A stretch of 5,870 nt of DNA from Ignavibacteriales bacterium CG12_big_fil_rev_8_21_14_0_65_30_8 (GTDB lineage: Bacteria; Bacteroidota; Ignavibacteria; Ignavibacteriales; Ignavibacteriaceae), in NCBI GenBank assembly GCA_002783525.1, contig PFGS01000249.1:1-5870 (forward strand), written 5' to 3'. Shown one piece after another: positions 1-5,870 of this stretch (its first letter is position 1; each line of letters opens with the position of its first letter). The notes beneath the pieces are model-generated. The model worked only from the letters and a program-made list of their open reading frames with translations, ran no database searches and had not been told where the DNA came from. Made by a program: the position numbers and the translations under genes.

Positions 1-477
1 CTCAATTTTTCTGTTAGCTTTAAATTTTGCAACAAGATCCAATTTTTTTACAAACTTCAAATCTGCAATTTTATCTAAATCTACTTTTTTTATAAAAGCA
101 GAAACTCCGTTAAACCATTTTGTTTTGTGTTTAATTTTTATTCCAAGTTTTTCTAATTGTTTAATATAATCTTCATTTACTGGAATGTCTGATTCGTCAA
201 TCAATGGTTTGGCTTTGTAATATTTTGCTCTGCGTGCCAATGATTTGGGACTTACGGCCAAACTTGGTTTTTCAAAATATTTATTTAATGATTTTCCTTT
301 ATCTGTAAAATATATCCACACTAATTCGGTTTCATTATCTTCTAATTGTGATATTTTTTCGCTTAATCTGGTTGTAATTTTATCTTGTTTATTTTGAGGA
401 TAAATTAAAGAAATTGAGAAAAAGCAAGTAAATGCTACTAAAATGGGGATTCTGTATTTATAATTATTTTTGAGCAT
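1..477 (-). CDS. Secreted S8 family (subtilisin-like) serine peptidase, N-terminal 159 codons (partial)
   Basis: The reading frame is open from ATG at 477-475 to the window edge, giving 159 codons with no stop, so the 3' part lies outside. The product begins with a Sec-type signal: basic residues (K3, K7, R9), then a hydrophobic run at about 10-25, ending near YPQ (26-28). The rest matches the N-terminal prodomain that precedes the catalytic domain in S8 peptidases of Bacteroidota/Ignavibacteria. It has a VWIYFTDKG stretch (53-61), a SPKSLARRAKYY block (76-87), a DIPVNEDYIKQL block (97-108), and a KWFNGVSAFI segment (120-129) followed by DLKFVKKLDLVAK (139-151). The catalytic Asp/His/Ser motifs would lie beyond the edge, so peptidase activity is inferred from the prodomain only. 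No Shine-Dalgarno is visible before this ATG. It lies 140 bp downstream of the activator gene on the same strand and is probably a separate unit. A C-terminal secretion domain is possible but cannot be seen. Confidence 0.75.
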   Translation of the reverse strand, partial: MLKNNYKYRIPILVAFTCFFSISLIYPQNKQDKITTRLSEKISQLEDNETELVWIYFTDKGKSLNKYFEKPSLAVSPKSLARRAKYYKAKPLIDESDIPVNEDYIKQLEKLGIKIKHKTKWFNGVSAFIKKVDLDKIADLKFVKKLDLVAKFKANRKIE

Positions 478-617
478 ATAGGAATATATAAATCTTTTTG
501 TTATTTCAAAATGTAAAAGGGATAAGAATTAACTTTTAAACATAATTTTATTGAAAATTGTTCCTTTAATAACCTTTTATAAATATTGTATTTAACATAA
601 TGAAATAATAATTATTT
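478..617. other. 140-bp intergenic gap between the activator gene and the S8 peptidase gene
   Basis: This very AT-rich spacer separates the stop of the sigma-54 activator from the peptidase start, both on the minus strand. I see no GC-rich hairpin followed by a T-run, so there is no convincing intrinsic terminator, and no clear Shine-Dalgarno. An AT-only inverted repeat (603-609 with 611-617) abuts the activator stop codon, but its loop is a single base. The minus strand holds a TACATTTTG string that resembles the Bacteroidota -7 element TAnnTTTG but has one extra base. A separate promoter for the peptidase is likely from the spacing but cannot be pinned down. Confidence 0.5.
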
Positions 618-2063
618 TTATTTTAATCCCAGTTCTTTACACATTCTATAAAAATTTGAACGGGCAAGACCAAGCTTTTGAGCAGCTTTAGCATCTGATT
701 TTGATATTTTACGAACAAACTGAAAATATTTTATCCTCATATTCTTTTCGAAATCTTTTAACGGAAGCAAATCATAACTTGACCACATTTTTTCGTAATC
801 ATCTTTTATTGAACGTATGGGCTGTTTGTTTAGTAATAAATTATTAACACTATTAGCTGAAATATTTGTTTCGCAATTAAGAAGAAGCCGTTGAATTAAA
901 TTTTTTAATTCTCTTATATTCCCTGGCCATTCATACTTAGTAAAAAATTCTATTGCATCAGATTCTATGCCAGGAATCTTTTTTCCCATTTCATTAGAAT
1001 ATAATTTAATGTAGTGATTAATAAGGATGGGAATATCTTTTATTCTATCTTTTAGGGGTTTAATAAAAATTGGAATTACATTTAATCTATAAAATAAATC
1101 TTCTCTAAAATTTCCTTTATTTACTTCTTCTATAAGATTTTTATTTGTGGCAGCAATAATTCTAACATTTATTTGTATTCTTTTTGTTCTGCCAATTTTT
1201 TCAATTTCACCTTCCTGTAGTACTCTTAATAATTTTACCTGAGCATTCTTTGACAGTTCACCAACTTCATCTAAAAATATTGTACCATTGTTTGCAATTT
1301 CAAAAAGACCTTTCTTATTTGAATAAGCATTTGTAAAAGCTCCTTTTTCATACCCAAAAAGTTCACTTTCTATCAATTCATTAGGTATACTGCCACAGTT
1401 TATCGGTACAAATTTTTCATATTTTCTGTTACTTTTATAATGAATATTATTTGCAACAAGTTCTTTGCCTGTTCCTGAAGCACCGGAGATTAAAATATTT
1501 AAATCGGTTTCACTATATTTTTTTATTTCTTCAATTAAATTTTTGGTTGATTGTGATTCTCCGATAATTATTTTTTTCTCAAGAATTGAGTTTATGTTTT
1601 GATTTAATTTTTTATTAACCGTTATTGTTTTTAACTCAAGCTCGCGTTTCTCATAAGCGTTAAAAATACTCATAATAAAATCAGTGGGTTGATAAATGTA
1701 ATCTTCTATATCGCTTGGATATTTTGTACAATACCAAAAAGCACCTGAATGAATTAAAGAATTTGCAAACTCAAAATCAGTTATTTCTATTGTCATTTTT
1801 GTTATAACAATTATTTGTAATGCATTATCAATTTCTTTTATTTTTTTTATAAGTGTTTCTCCTCTAAGCGCACCGGCTATTTGATAATCCAAAATTACAA
1901 TATCATAATTATCCTGAAGATTTTTCAATAACTCTAATGCTGCATTACCGTTTGAAACAATATTTTTAAGATGAAGTTTATCCTGATAAAAATTAATAGT
2001 GTTTCTTACACGCATAACATCAAACTCTTCATCTTCAATAAGTAAAATATTAATCTTTTTCAT
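618..2063 (-). CDS. NtrC-family sigma-54-dependent response regulator (receiver, AAA+, Fis-type HTH)
   Basis: This 481-residue protein is a complete bacterial enhancer-binding activator. The receiver domain (about 4-130) has the acidic pair E10/D11, phospho-acceptor D59 (VILDY), T88 and the conserved lysine K114. A helical linker (about 132-165) leads to the AAA+ domain (about 166-393). This contains Walker A GASGTGKE (194-201), a sigma-54 contact loop reading GAFTNA (241-246) in place of canonical GAFTGA, Walker B TIFLDE (261-266), sensor I around N307, arginine fingers in FREDLFYRL (R320, R326) and sensor II WPGNIREL (379-386). A Fis-type helix-turn-helix closes the protein (about 437-480, with DAKAAQKLGLARSNFYR). 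All catalytic residues are present, so it should hydrolyse ATP and open sigma-54 promoters when phosphorylated. It is the third gene of the operon, 20 bp after the kinase stop, without an obvious Shine-Dalgarno. The divergent sigma-54-like promoter with tandem palindromes upstream of the TonB-dependent receptor is its most obvious target (inference). Confidence 0.95.
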   Translation of the reverse strand: MKKINILLIEDEEFDVMRVRNTINFYQDKLHLKNIVSNGNAALELLKNLQDNYDIVILDYQIAGALRGETLIKKIKEIDNALQIIVITKMTIEITDFEFANSLIHSGAFWYCTKYPSDIEDYIYQPTDFIMSIFNAYEKRELELKTITVNKKLNQNINSILEKKIIIGESQSTKNLIEEIKKYSETDLNILISGASGTGKELVANNIHYKSNRKYEKFVPINCGSIPNELIESELFGYEKGAFTNAYSNKKGLFEIANNGTIFLDEVGELSKNAQVKLLRVLQEGEIEKIGRTKRIQINVRIIAATNKNLIEEVNKGNFREDLFYRLNVIPIFIKPLKDRIKDIPILINHYIKLYSNEMGKKIPGIESDAIEFFTKYEWPGNIRELKNLIQRLLLNCETNISANSVNNLLLNKQPIRSIKDDYEKMWSSYDLLPLKDFEKNMRIKYFQFVRKISKSDAKAAQKLGLARSNFYRMCKELGLK

Positions 2064-2083
2064 ATTTTGTAATATAGCTTTAT

Positions 2084-3562
2084 TTATGAATTAACCGGTA
2101 TAAAAATATCAAATTGACTTCCTTTAGGTTGCAAATTTTGCGCATCAATTGTCCATCCGCATCTTTTACTAATTTCATATGAAATATAACACCCATAACC
2201 GCTGTTATTTTCACCCGGTTTTGATGTAATATTTTCAAGAAATAATTTTTTAATTCCTTTCTCATTTTCTTCAAGAAAATTAGGTAGAATTCCATTACCA
2301 TCATCGCTAACTGTTATTTTAATAATTTTTTTTACTGAATCATATTCCGTCTTTACTGTAATTAATATTTTATTATCATGAGAATGGTCTATACTGTTTT
2401 GAATAAGTGGTTCAAAAACTTCCCATACAGCAAATTCATTTATATGGATAATTGGAATTTTTGTATCAAGCTGAAGATTAAATCCAAACATTTCTGATTT
2501 GCTTGTTATTCTTAGAAATATATTATCTATTATAAACTCCAAAACTTCATTTATATTAGTTTTAAAAGCAATGTTTCTTAAAGTATTTAATGGAGTTTCA
2601 AACCATTTCATATTATAGATTACTCTCGAAACAAAATTTGAATACTTAAGAACCCGGTATTTTACAACATTATTGGATAAACCATTTATTTTTTTTAAGT
2701 CTTCTTTAATAAACCCCATCACCTTTTCTGCCTTATGGTGTGCATGATAGATCCTTTTTGTAAAATGAGATTCCTTTTCGTGTTCAATTTGCTCCTTAAT
2801 ATGTTTTTCTCTTTCAATAAAAAACATTTCTTGAACTCTATCTCTTTCTTTAAGAGAGTAAGAAGTTATATAATAAATTACAAGCAGTCCTAATAATATA
2901 ATTGAAGAATATATAAATGATGATGCATCAAGACTTGAAGTAAATTCATCTGTTAAGAATGAAAAATCGGGTTTGTTTTTCATGTAAAGTGCACCAAGAA
3001 ATTCTCCCTTAGGTATAAAAGGAACAAATATATTTATAATTTCATTACTTTCAATTTTACTATAAATCTGTTCATTTTTTTTAAAGTTATTGCTTATATC
3101 AGAAAATAATTTTAATGCATTAGTATGTGAATAACTTGATTCAATTTCTCCGAAATTATTTGATATAAAATTAAATAATGCTTTCCCGTTATCAATTGCA
3201 ATTATATCATTATTGTTTCTTATAAAAAACAGACATACCTCTTGAACATTTTTTTGAAGCAGTTGTTGATTAAAAATTATATCAAATGATTGAATAATTC
3301 TTCTTTTTTCTTCTACATTATTAAATATTTTTAATGTATAAAAATTATCAACCAAAAGTTCTAAGGAAGTTGATGTTAAGTTTGCTAATCTTTCGGCTGA
3401 ATCCTGTTGATACCATTTTTGTGTTTTTAAAAGAAAATCATTTAGTGATTTTTTTTGGAAAAAAGATATTAATATTTGTGTAACAATAAGGATTATTAAT
3501 ACGAATATAATATGCTTAAATCCAAATCTATGTGAATTGTGTATGGTAAATATTTTTTTCAA
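2084..3562 (-). CDS. Membrane sensor histidine kinase with an extracytoplasmic sensor region
   Basis: The product is 492 residues starting at TTG (3562-3560). No ATG or GTG lies upstream in frame before a stop at 3589-3587, and the next internal Met would remove the first membrane helix and most of the sensor, so TTG is the only sensible start. It lies one base after the stop of the binding-protein gene, indicating translational coupling. TM1 spans about 17-34 and TM2 about 216-233. Between them is a region of about 180 residues with a PDC/Cache-like feel (weak assignment). A charged coiled coil (about 238-268) leads to a histidine-rich segment YHAHHKAEK (272-280). One of H273, H275 or H276 is probably the phospho-acceptor, but the usual H-[ED]-x-x-[TN]-P box is absent. 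The ATPase domain has an N-box FEPLIQNSIDHS (383-394, N389), a G1 box SDDGNGI (419-425) and a G2 box SGYG (454-457). Its natural partner is the sigma-54 response regulator encoded next. Confidence 0.9.
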   Translation of the reverse strand: MKKIFTIHNSHRFGFKHIIFVLIILIVTQILISFFQKKSLNDFLLKTQKWYQQDSAERLANLTSTSLELLVDNFYTLKIFNNVEEKRRIIQSFDIIFNQQLLQKNVQEVCLFFIRNNNDIIAIDNGKALFNFISNNFGEIESSYSHTNALKLFSDISNNFKKNEQIYSKIESNEIINIFVPFIPKGEFLGALYMKNKPDFSFLTDEFTSSLDASSFIYSSIILLGLLVIYYITSYSLKERDRVQEMFFIEREKHIKEQIEHEKESHFTKRIYHAHHKAEKVMGFIKEDLKKINGLSNNVVKYRVLKYSNFVSRVIYNMKWFETPLNTLRNIAFKTNINEVLEFIIDNIFLRITSKSEMFGFNLQLDTKIPIIHINEFAVWEVFEPLIQNSIDHSHDNKILITVKTEYDSVKKIIKITVSDDGNGILPNFLEENEKGIKKLFLENITSKPGENNSGYGCYISYEISKRCGWTIDAQNLQPKGSQFDIFIPVNS

Positions 3563-3563
3563 T

Positions 3564-4913
3564 TCAGAAAATTGTCCTGTTTGTTTTTATTAAGTTAGTA
3601 GCTTCATTTAATGCTGCCTTTGTAGTAATTTCACCTTTAATTGCTTTTCTGATATAGTAAGAAATAATATCAGATATTCTTGTATAATCTTCTAATTGTG
3701 GGCGATGAACTCCGTATTTTTGAATTTCATTTATATAATTAAGCTCAGGAAATTTTTTAAGATAAAGTGTGTCTTCATAAAACTTTTTTAGTGCAGGAAG
3801 ATATCCGCCTTCTTCATAATGAATTTTTTGTGATTGTTCTGAAATGATAAACTTTAAAAATTTTATAACCTGTTTCCTTTTAGAAGTATATTTTGAGACC
3901 ATTAAGTTCCATCCCCCTATTGTATAAGCAGGTTTAGTTCCTTCAAAATGAGGCAGGGCAGCTTTTAAAAGATATTTAGTTTTTGAATAATCCTGATAAA
4001 GATTTTTATTGTCTTTACTAAAATTAGGCCAACCTCTAAAAAAGATACCATCTTTTTTTAAAAAGTATTCATAGCCATTATTTTCATTAAAATTTATTAC
4101 TTCAGGTGGACTGATTTTTTCTATCCTAACAAAATTAACTAAGGTAGTTAAAGCTTTTTCGCTTTCTGGTAGAGTTAAATCAAAATTATGTTTACTAAAA
4201 AATTTTCTGTTTTGAGATAATACGAGTTCTATATAAGAACAAACCAATCCTTCATAATCTTCTGCAGAAAATATATAAAAGGGATTTTTATAATTCTTGA
4301 TTTTTTTAGATACATTAATAAATTCTTTCCAAGTGATTGAATTTTTTAATTTAGATTCTATCTTTTTATAATTTAGAAATTTTTTTAATAAATCACTTCT
4401 GTAATAAAGTATGCCTATATCAAAATAATATGGGACTGCAACTAAACTTGAATCATTATAAAAACATGAGACAATTGCATCATGTAAAAATTTTTCTCTT
4501 TCTGTTTTAGAAAAATATTCACCCAAGGGTAGGCACCATTTTGCAAATCTCTTCACCCAAATTACATCAACTTCCATAATATCCATTCTATCACTTTTAC
4601 TTCTTAATGAACGTGTAAGAAGTTCTTTTCTATCATTAGTGCTGAATGTTTTAAAAGAAAGATCAATTGGTATTACTTTTATTTTACCGCTATTAATTTT
4701 GTTAAATCTATTTATTATTTTTTTATGAGCATGTGATATATTTGCAGCAAAATAAATTTCGTTAACATTTTGTTCTTTATTTATATTTTTATTTAGAGGT
4801 ATAAAAAAATAAAGCTCAATTATAATTACTGTTATTATAACTAATGTGGCAATTACAAAATAAAAGGCAGATGTGTTTTTATACTTTAAAAAAATATTAT
4901 TTAATCTACTCAT
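3564..4913 (-). CDS. Membrane-anchored family 1 extracellular solute-binding protein (ABC sugar-binding-like), probable sensor
   Basis: This 449-residue protein has one strong hydrophobic helix (about 16-38) after a short basic N-terminus. No lipobox cysteine or clear signal-peptidase site follows, so it looks anchored with its body in the periplasm. The body (about 50-449) matches the SBP_bac_1 (MalE-like) fold. It shows AANISHAHKKIINRFN (56-71), a VDVIWVKRFAKWCLPLGEYF stretch (115-134), VAVPYYFDIGILYYRSDLL (158-176), TWKEFI (194-199), an FFRGWPNF block (291-298), and IGGWNLMVSKYTSKRKQVI (332-350) followed by KFLKFIISE and GGYLPALKK. These resemble maltose/trehalose-type binding proteins, and aromatics such as W119, Y162, Y163, W295 and W335 could line a sugar pocket; the ligand is not determinable. 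A GAGGT Shine-Dalgarno lies 9 nt before the ATG. No permease or ATPase gene accompanies it, and its stop is one base from the kinase start. A role as a ligand-sensing partner of that kinase is therefore more likely than transport (inference). Confidence 0.85.
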   Translation of the reverse strand: MSRLNNIFLKYKNTSAFYFVIATLVIITVIIIELYFFIPLNKNINKEQNVNEIYFAANISHAHKKIINRFNKINSGKIKVIPIDLSFKTFSTNDRKELLTRSLRSKSDRMDIMEVDVIWVKRFAKWCLPLGEYFSKTEREKFLHDAIVSCFYNDSSLVAVPYYFDIGILYYRSDLLKKFLNYKKIESKLKNSITWKEFINVSKKIKNYKNPFYIFSAEDYEGLVCSYIELVLSQNRKFFSKHNFDLTLPESEKALTTLVNFVRIEKISPPEVINFNENNGYEYFLKKDGIFFRGWPNFSKDNKNLYQDYSKTKYLLKAALPHFEGTKPAYTIGGWNLMVSKYTSKRKQVIKFLKFIISEQSQKIHYEEGGYLPALKKFYEDTLYLKKFPELNYINEIQKYGVHRPQLEDYTRISDIISYYIRKAIKGEITTKAALNEATNLIKTNRTIF

Positions 4914-4922
4914 TTAAAATAT

Positions 4923-4927
4923 ACCTC
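4923..4927 (-). promoter_or_regulatory. Shine-Dalgarno for the solute-binding protein gene
   Basis: GAGGT on the minus strand, 9 nt upstream of the ATG at 4913-4911. It supports this start and marks the beginning of the three-gene operon, whose later genes have no comparable site. Confidence 0.6.
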
Positions 4928-5049
4928 AGATTAATATTTATCCTATAAAATTTTTACTATATACTATATTATAAAATTAAAAAGTAATCTATAAAATATC
5001 TTATAAAAATTCTTCTTAAATAAACTTTAATTTTCATGTCTTTATTTTT

Positions 5050-5068
5050 GGTTATTATTTTAGTAACA
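5050..5068. promoter_or_regulatory. Putative activator-binding palindrome 1 (upstream activating site)
   Basis: GGTTATT-N5-AGTAACA, an imperfect inverted repeat with the core GTTA-N9-TAAC. It shares its layout with the neighbouring site at 5071-5089, and the two centres (5059 and 5080) are exactly 21 bp apart. It lies about 92 bp upstream of the -24 element of the candidate sigma-54 promoter, within the usual range for NtrC-type enhancer sites. Assignment to the activator encoded in the window is inference. Confidence 0.55.
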
Positions 5069-5070
5069 GT

Positions 5071-5089
5071 TGTTATTAAATAAATAACA
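5071..5089. promoter_or_regulatory. Putative activator-binding palindrome 2 (upstream activating site)
   Basis: TGTTATT-N5-AATAACA, a perfect 7-bp inverted repeat with a 5-bp centre. It matches palindrome 1 at the GTTA-N9-TAAC core plus the flanking T and A of the half-sites. Its centre is 71 bp upstream of the -24 GG and roughly 95 bp from the predicted transcription start. The 21-bp offset from palindrome 1 puts both on the same face of the helix, as expected for cooperative binding of activator dimers (inference). Confidence 0.6.
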
Positions 5090-5148
5090 TAAAAAAATAA
5101 GTAATTTAGGTTTCCTTTCAAATCTTAAATATAACAATATCTTTTTGG

Positions 5149-5165
5149 TTGGCTCAATAATTGTA
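5149..5165 (+). promoter_or_regulatory. Candidate sigma-54 (-24/-12) promoter for the TonB-dependent receptor
   Basis: The sequence TTGGCTCAATAATTGTA aligns with the sigma-54 consensus YTGGCACG-N4-TTGCW. The -24 part has TTGGC and the following C, the -12 part has TTG and the final A, and the GG (5151-5152) and the -12 G (5163) are at the canonical spacing. Mismatches are T for A at 5154, A for G at 5156 and T for the -12 C at 5164. It is the only match of this spacing I found in the intergenic region. It points at the receptor, with a predicted start near 5176 and a leader of about 130 nt, and it sits downstream of two tandem palindromes. Confidence 0.55.
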
Positions 5166-5299
5166 AAATCAGTTTTCTATAACTTCTATCTTTTTAACTA
5201 TTTTCTAAATGTATGAATTTTTCCTGTTCAGTTAAATTGAATTATAATCTATTATCACATTTTTTATTTTAAATAAATTTAAACTAACTAAAATAAATC

Positions 5300-5304
5300 G
5301 GAGG
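5300..5304 (+). promoter_or_regulatory. Shine-Dalgarno for the TonB-dependent receptor gene
   Basis: GGAGG, 4 nt before the ATG at 5309. It is strong but closely spaced, and it decides this start over the in-frame internal Met at codon 18, which would destroy the signal peptide. Confidence 0.7.
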
Positions 5305-5308
5305 ATTT

Positions 5309-5870
5309 ATGTTTAAAACAAATACTATTGCGAATAAATATTTCTTTGTTTTCTTTCTTATGCTGCTTGTTGGCTTTTGTTCAACAACTTTTGCACAAGG
5401 AAATATTAAAGGTAAAGTAACTGATTCTAAAGGAAATGGTTTACCTGGAGTTAATATTTTCCTGTTAAATACAACAATAGGAGCTGCTTCTGATTTTGAC
5501 GGAAACTATCAAATTCAGTCTATTCCATCAGGTACATATACATTAAGGGCAAGTGCCGTTGGTTATAAGACAACAGAATTTAGTATCACAATTAGCGGCA
5601 TAGAAACTTTAGAACAAAACATTTCATTAGCAGCAGATGTTTTGCAAATGGAAAATGTAGTAGTTACAGGTACTCCGGGTGGTTCAGGTATAAGAAAGAA
5701 AGATGCAAGTTTTTCAATAACAACAATCTCCCCACGAGATATGGATAGATTATCACCTCCCAGTACTGCAGCTGCTTTAGATTTAGTACCCGGCGTTTGG
5801 TCAGAAAGTTCTGGTGGTGTAGCTGGTGCAAATATTTTTGTAAGAGGCTTACCATCATCAGGTGATGCAC
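5309..5870 (+). CDS. TonB-dependent outer-membrane receptor with CarboxypepD_reg-like domain, N-terminal 187 codons (partial)
   Basis: The frame is open from ATG at 5309 to the window edge. A Sec signal peptide covers residues 1-29 (hydrophobic run about 11-24, likely cleavage after TFA before Q30). Residues about 31-108 form a carboxypeptidase-regulatory-like beta-sandwich typical of Bacteroidota SusC-type and related receptors: GKVTDSKGNGLPGVNIFL, then a DFDGNYQIQSIPSGTYTLRA run and GYKTTEF. A TonB-box-like ENVVVTG (115-121) follows, and then the start of the plug domain, with ITTISPRDMDRL (138-148), ALDLVPGVW (156-164) and NIFVRGLP (175-182). The beta-barrel lies outside the window. The protein should take up a ligand too large or scarce for porins, using TonB energy; the substrate is unknown. 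A strong GGAGG precedes the start. The divergent sensor operon, tandem palindromes and sigma-54-like promoter suggest inducible expression (inference). Whether a SusD-like partner follows cannot be seen. Confidence 0.9.
   Translation, partial: MFKTNTIANKYFFVFFLMLLVGFCSTTFAQGNIKGKVTDSKGNGLPGVNIFLLNTTIGAASDFDGNYQIQSIPSGTYTLRASAVGYKTTEFSITISGIETLEQNISLAADVLQMENVVVTGTPGGSGIRKKDASFSITTISPRDMDRLSPPSTAAALDLVPGVWSESSGGVAGANIFVRGLPSSGDA

Larger units (their letters stand above)
4914..5308. other. 395-bp divergent regulatory region between the sensor operon and the TonB-dependent receptor
   Basis: This region contains no plausible gene. From left to right it holds: the Shine-Dalgarno of the binding-protein gene; a run of four near-identical AT boxes (TATAAAAT at 4944-4951, 4970-4977 and 4990-4997, and TATAAAAAT at 5002-5010); two tandem 19-bp palindromes (5050-5068, 5071-5089); a sigma-54-like -24/-12 promoter facing right (5149-5165); an AT-only palindrome (5268-5283); and the GGAGG ribosome site of the receptor. 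No GG-N10-GC pattern points left, so the sensor operon is probably driven by a housekeeping-type promoter. A TATAAT on the minus strand at 4973-4968 is one possibility but has no good -35 partner. Confidence 0.6.

Noticed and set aside
499..517. TGTTATT half-site before the S8 peptidase gene as a third activator site
   Set aside because: The second half (ATGTAAA) does not match AATAACA, and there is no correctly spaced -24/-12 promoter facing the peptidase gene.
510..525. TACATTTTG on the minus strand as a Bacteroidota -7 element for the S8 peptidase
   Set aside because: It has one base too many between TA and TTTG, and no convincing -33 element is at the right distance.
603..617. Inverted repeat AAATAAT-A-ATTATTT next to the activator stop codon, considered as a terminator
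   Set aside because: It is composed only of A and T, has a one-base centre, and is not followed by a clear T-run in the direction of transcription.
2080..2304. Open 74-codon plus-strand frame
   Set aside because: It lies antisense inside the 3' part of the kinase gene, which has conserved ATPase motifs there. Its translation shows no family features.
5268..5283. Palindrome TTTAAAT-AA-ATTTAAA in the leader of the TonB-dependent receptor
   Set aside because: It is AT-only and short, easily explained by composition. It is not related in sequence to the GTTA-N9-TAAC palindromes.
5664..5870. Open plus-strand frame of 68 codons
   Set aside because: It is an out-of-frame shadow within the TonB-dependent receptor plug coding sequence.
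1..5870. CRISPR arrays, tRNA or rRNA genes, insertion sequences
   Set aside because: No regularly spaced repeats, no cloverleaf or rRNA-like segment, and no transposase coding were found on either strand.

Overview
The window is strongly AT-rich bacterial DNA, most likely from the Bacteroidota/Ignavibacteria side of the FCB group. I infer this from three things: the start of a TonB-dependent receptor with an N-terminal carboxypeptidase-regulatory-like domain, an S8 peptidase N-terminus of the type common in that group, and a mixture of genes with and without Shine-Dalgarno sequences. The taxonomic assignment is inference; there is no marker gene here.

Layout. Four genes lie on the minus strand and one on the plus strand. 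Reading the minus strand in transcription order: (1) 4913-3564, a membrane-anchored solute-binding protein that resembles the sugar-binding subunits of ABC importers; (2) 3562-2084, a two-membrane-segment sensor histidine kinase that starts at TTG one base after the previous stop; (3) 2063-618, a full-length NtrC-type sigma-54 activator (receiver, AAA+, Fis-type HTH). These three form a tight operon. After a 140-bp gap comes (4), the first 159 codons of a secreted S8 (subtilisin-like) peptidase (477-1), cut by the window edge. On the plus strand, divergent from the operon and separated from it by 395 bp, (5) a TonB-dependent outer-membrane receptor starts at 5309 and runs off the right edge.

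How they probably work together. No ABC permease or ATPase accompanies the binding protein, its N-terminus looks like an uncleaved anchor, and it is translationally coupled to the kinase. The simplest reading is that it is a dedicated periplasmic ligand sensor for the kinase rather than a transport component. The kinase would phosphorylate the sigma-54 activator. The divergent intergenic region contains what such an activator would need: two 19-bp palindromes of the form GTTA-N9-TAAC whose centres are exactly 21 bp (two helical turns) apart, followed about 70 bp downstream by a well-spaced sigma-54 -24/-12 promoter facing the TonB-dependent receptor. The proposed circuit is: periplasmic solute, anchored binding protein, histidine kinase, sigma-54 activator, then induction of an outer-membrane uptake receptor. 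The parts are seen in the sequence; their connection is inference.
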